From assembly GCA_028698765.1 (NCBI GenBank), contig JAQVVW010000093.1:1-6246 (forward strand): a stretch of DNA of 6,246 nt. Direction: 5' to 3'. Every line of letters begins with the position of its first letter. Position 1 is the stretch's first letter. The notes under the pieces were generated by a model. The model was given only the letters and a program-made list of their open reading frames with translations. It was not told where the DNA came from and did not search any database. This document shows, in pieces, positions 5,152-6,246 of this stretch. The stretch comes from Methanoculleus sp. Lineage in GTDB: Archaea; Halobacteriota; Methanomicrobia; Methanomicrobiales; Methanoculleaceae. The position numbers were made by a program, and so were the translations under genes.

Positions 5152-5169
5152 ACCGCATGATGCTATATG
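5146..5169 (+). repeat. Right copy of 24-bp inverted repeat, overlapping the recombinase stop
   Basis: GAATAAACC, then GC, then ATGATGCTATATG on the plus strand, inverted relative to 3257-3280 and differing at two positions. In the 11-6-11 frame (5148-5175) the inner arm ATAAACCGCAT matches the other copy in 9 of 11, the centre GATGCT in 6 of 6 and the outer arm in 6 of 11. The TAA at 5149-5151 is the recombinase stop. Because the inner arm travels with the segment, the reading frame would end the same way after inversion. It is also 145 bp upstream of the epimerase start, in the same orientation relative to that gene as the left copy is to its operon. Confidence 0.6.
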
Positions 5170-5233
5170 GGTGCGGGTCGACGTAGGACCCTCTGGTGCG
5201 GCCGTGCCGGGGGTATTCGCGGAGAACCTCCCC

Positions 5234-5272
5234 GCCCCTCCCGAAAGGGCATTCTTCCCCTCTCCCTCTCCC
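5234..5272 (+). terminator. GNRA-type hairpin and pyrimidine tract behind the recombinase
   Basis: CCC-GAAA-GGG (5240-5249) forms a short hairpin with a GAAA tetraloop, or alternatively GCCC (5234-5237) pairs with GGGC (5247-5250). It is followed by a pyrimidine tract from 5250 to 5273 broken only by one A. Such a tract could end the recombinase transcript before the epimerase promoter. The tract is C-rich rather than T-rich, so this is tentative. Confidence 0.3.
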
Positions 5273-5283
5273 CGGCAACGCTC

Positions 5284-5291
5284 AAATATCA
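5284..5291 (+). promoter_or_regulatory. TATA box of the epimerase gene
   Basis: AAATATCA is centred about 27 bp before the ATG at 5314. That spacing puts the start site almost on the ATG, and no ribosome binding site is visible, so a leaderless mRNA is likely. The other candidate is the CTATATG in the 24-bp repeat, which would give a leader of about 120 nt. Confidence 0.45.
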
Positions 5292-5313
5292 CTAGAGTAT
5301 CTATCCTGCCCGT

Positions 5314-6237
5314 ATGCGCTACATCGTCACGGGCGGGGCGGGGTTCATCGGGTCCAACCTCGCAGAGCGGCTGGCACGCGACGGCCATGAGGTCGTGATC
5401 GTCGACGATCTCTCCGCAGGACGGCGGGAGAACATCGGTCGTCTCCGGGTGACGTTCGTCGAGGGGAGCGTCACCGATCTCGACCTGCTCATCGACGCCT
5501 GTGCCGGGGCGGACGGCATCTTTCACCAGGCGGCCGTCGCTTCGGTTCCCCGATCCGTAGCAAACCCCCTGGAGACGAACGCGGTGAACGTGACCGGAAC
5601 CCTGAACGTTCTCTGGGCGGCAAAAGAGTGCGGCGTCCCGACGGTTGTTGCGGCTTCCACCTCGGCGATCTACGGCGACGATCCGGTCTTCCCCAAACAG
5701 GAGACGATGGCGCCAGGGCCGCTCTCCCCCTATGCGGCCTCGAAACTCGCGGGCGAGTACTATGGGAAGGTATTCGCCGACCTCTACGGCATCCGGACGG
5801 TATTCTTGCGGTACTTCAACGTCTTCGGTCCGCGGCAGGACCCGAACTCCGAGTACGCGGCGGTGATCCCGAAGTTCATCACCCGCCTGCTCGGGGATAA
5901 GCCGCCGATCATCTACGGCGACGGAGAGCAGACCCGGGACTTCATCTTTGTCGCCGATGTCGTGCGGGCGAACATCCTGGCGATGGAGGGCGACGCTTCC
6001 GGCGTCTTCAACATCGCCGGGGGCAGCAGGATCAGTCTGAACCACCTTGCGTCCATTCTCATGGAGACTACCGGCATACACCGCCGGCCGATATACGAAC
6101 CGCCGAGGCCGGGGGACGTGCGTGACTCTGTCGCCGACATATCCCGGGCGGGGGAGGCCTTCGGGTTCTCTCCACGCTGCACGCTTGAAGCGGGGCTCCG
6201 CGAGACGGTGGCGTGGTTCAGGGACGGCGGCCGGTAA
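5314..6237 (+). CDS. NAD-dependent nucleotide-sugar epimerase (extended SDR, GalE/WbpP-like)
   Basis: A complete protein of 307 residues. Extended short-chain dehydrogenases of this type oxidise C4 of a UDP-sugar with bound NAD and reduce it from the other face. Visible: Rossmann TGGAGFIG (6-13), acidic VDDL (30-33) for NAD ribose, HQAAVASVP (71-79), catalytic Ser/Thr near 115-117 in AASTSAIYGD, and Y140-x3-K144 in SPYAASK. The run RYFNVFGPRQDP (166-177) followed by SEYAAVIPKF resembles WbpP-type UDP-GlcNAc 4-epimerases as well as UDP-glucose 4-epimerases; UDP-glucuronate epimerase and dTDP-glucose dehydratase fit less well. It likely supplies UDP-GalNAc or UDP-galactose for cell-surface glycans or S-layer glycosylation. 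The ATG at 5314 begins right at the Rossmann strand and appears leaderless. Only 9 bases follow the stop, so the neighbour is unseen. Substrate is uncertain. Confidence 0.88.
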   Translation: MRYIVTGGAGFIGSNLAERLARDGHEVVIVDDLSAGRRENIGRLRVTFVEGSVTDLDLLIDACAGADGIFHQAAVASVPRSVANPLETNAVNVTGTLNVLWAAKECGVPTVVAASTSAIYGDDPVFPKQETMAPGPLSPYAASKLAGEYYGKVFADLYGIRTVFLRYFNVFGPRQDPNSEYAAVIPKFITRLLGDKPPIIYGDGEQTRDFIFVADVVRANILAMEGDASGVFNIAGGSRISLNHLASILMETTGIHRRPIYEPPRPGDVRDSVADISRAGEAFGFSPRCTLEAGLRETVAWFRDGGR

Positions 6238-6246
6238 CCCTCCCGT

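Larger units (their letters stand above)
3257..5169. mobile_element. Candidate recombinase cassette bounded by inverted 24-bp repeats
   Basis: A segment of 1913 bp is enclosed by the two inverted repeat copies and contains the tyrosine recombinase plus nearly 1 kb without a confident gene. The inner arms of the two sites are better conserved (9 of 11) than the outer arms (6 of 11), as expected if the inner arms belong to the segment and the outer ones to the surroundings. The inverted orientation would favour inversion over excision. I see no convincing target-site duplication. A chance pairing or a shared regulatory motif remains possible. Confidence 0.35.

Noticed and set aside
5101..6081. 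Minus-strand open frame of 326 codons opposite the epimerase
   Set aside because: Antisense shadow in high-GC coding DNA; the plus-strand frame is a complete SDR epimerase.
1..6246. CRISPR array or tandem repeats
   Set aside because: No regularly spaced direct repeats were found; the only strong dispersed repeat is the inverted 24-bp pair.

Overview
The window looks like chromosomal DNA from a high-GC methanogenic archaeon, most likely of the Methanomicrobiales (a Methanoculleus-like organism). This is inferred from an archaeal DUF5806-type protein, a MobB-MoaE fusion, GGTGA-type ribosome binding sites mixed with apparently leaderless starts, TATA-box promoters and an archaeal Xer-type recombinase. 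I could not search any database, so the genus is a guess.

Layout. Positions 1-165 hold the N-terminus of an unrecognised protein on the minus strand, with a good TATA box upstream. Positions 424-3126 hold a tightly packed minus-strand operon, read from right to left: a DUF5806-family protein, a MobB-MoaE molybdenum-cofactor protein and GlmM phosphoglucosamine mutase. Its junctions are an ATGA stop/start overlap and a stop codon buried in the next ribosome binding site, so translation is probably coupled. Behind glmM lies a strong compound inverted repeat (352-395). From 3127 to 4203 there is more than 1 kb without a convincing gene, but with TATA boxes, GC-rich palindromes, a possible small RNA and one weak small ORF. 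From 4204 to 5151 a complete tyrosine recombinase (XerA type) runs on the plus strand. From 5314 to 6237 an NAD-dependent nucleotide-sugar epimerase follows, apparently from a leaderless transcript.

The most interesting structure is a 24-bp repeat, 22/24 identical, present once at 3257-3280 and once in inverted orientation at 5146-5169. The two copies bracket the recombinase and the empty kilobase. Each has a 6-bp asymmetric centre (AGCATC/GATGCT, identical in both) between AT-rich arms, and the left copy fits an 11-6-11 imperfect palindrome like the dif sites of Xer recombinases. The right copy contains the recombinase stop codon. This could be an invertible segment with its own recombinase, a small element with terminal inverted repeats, or a regulatory element shared by the two divergent flanking operons. 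The sequence alone does not decide.

How the genes may work together: GlmM makes glucosamine-1-phosphate for UDP-GlcNAc, and the epimerase resembles those that interconvert UDP-GlcNAc/UDP-GalNAc or UDP-Glc/UDP-Gal, so both flanks of the segment carry nucleotide-sugar genes. MobB-MoaE serves molybdopterin synthesis, which methanogens need for formylmethanofuran and formate dehydrogenases.
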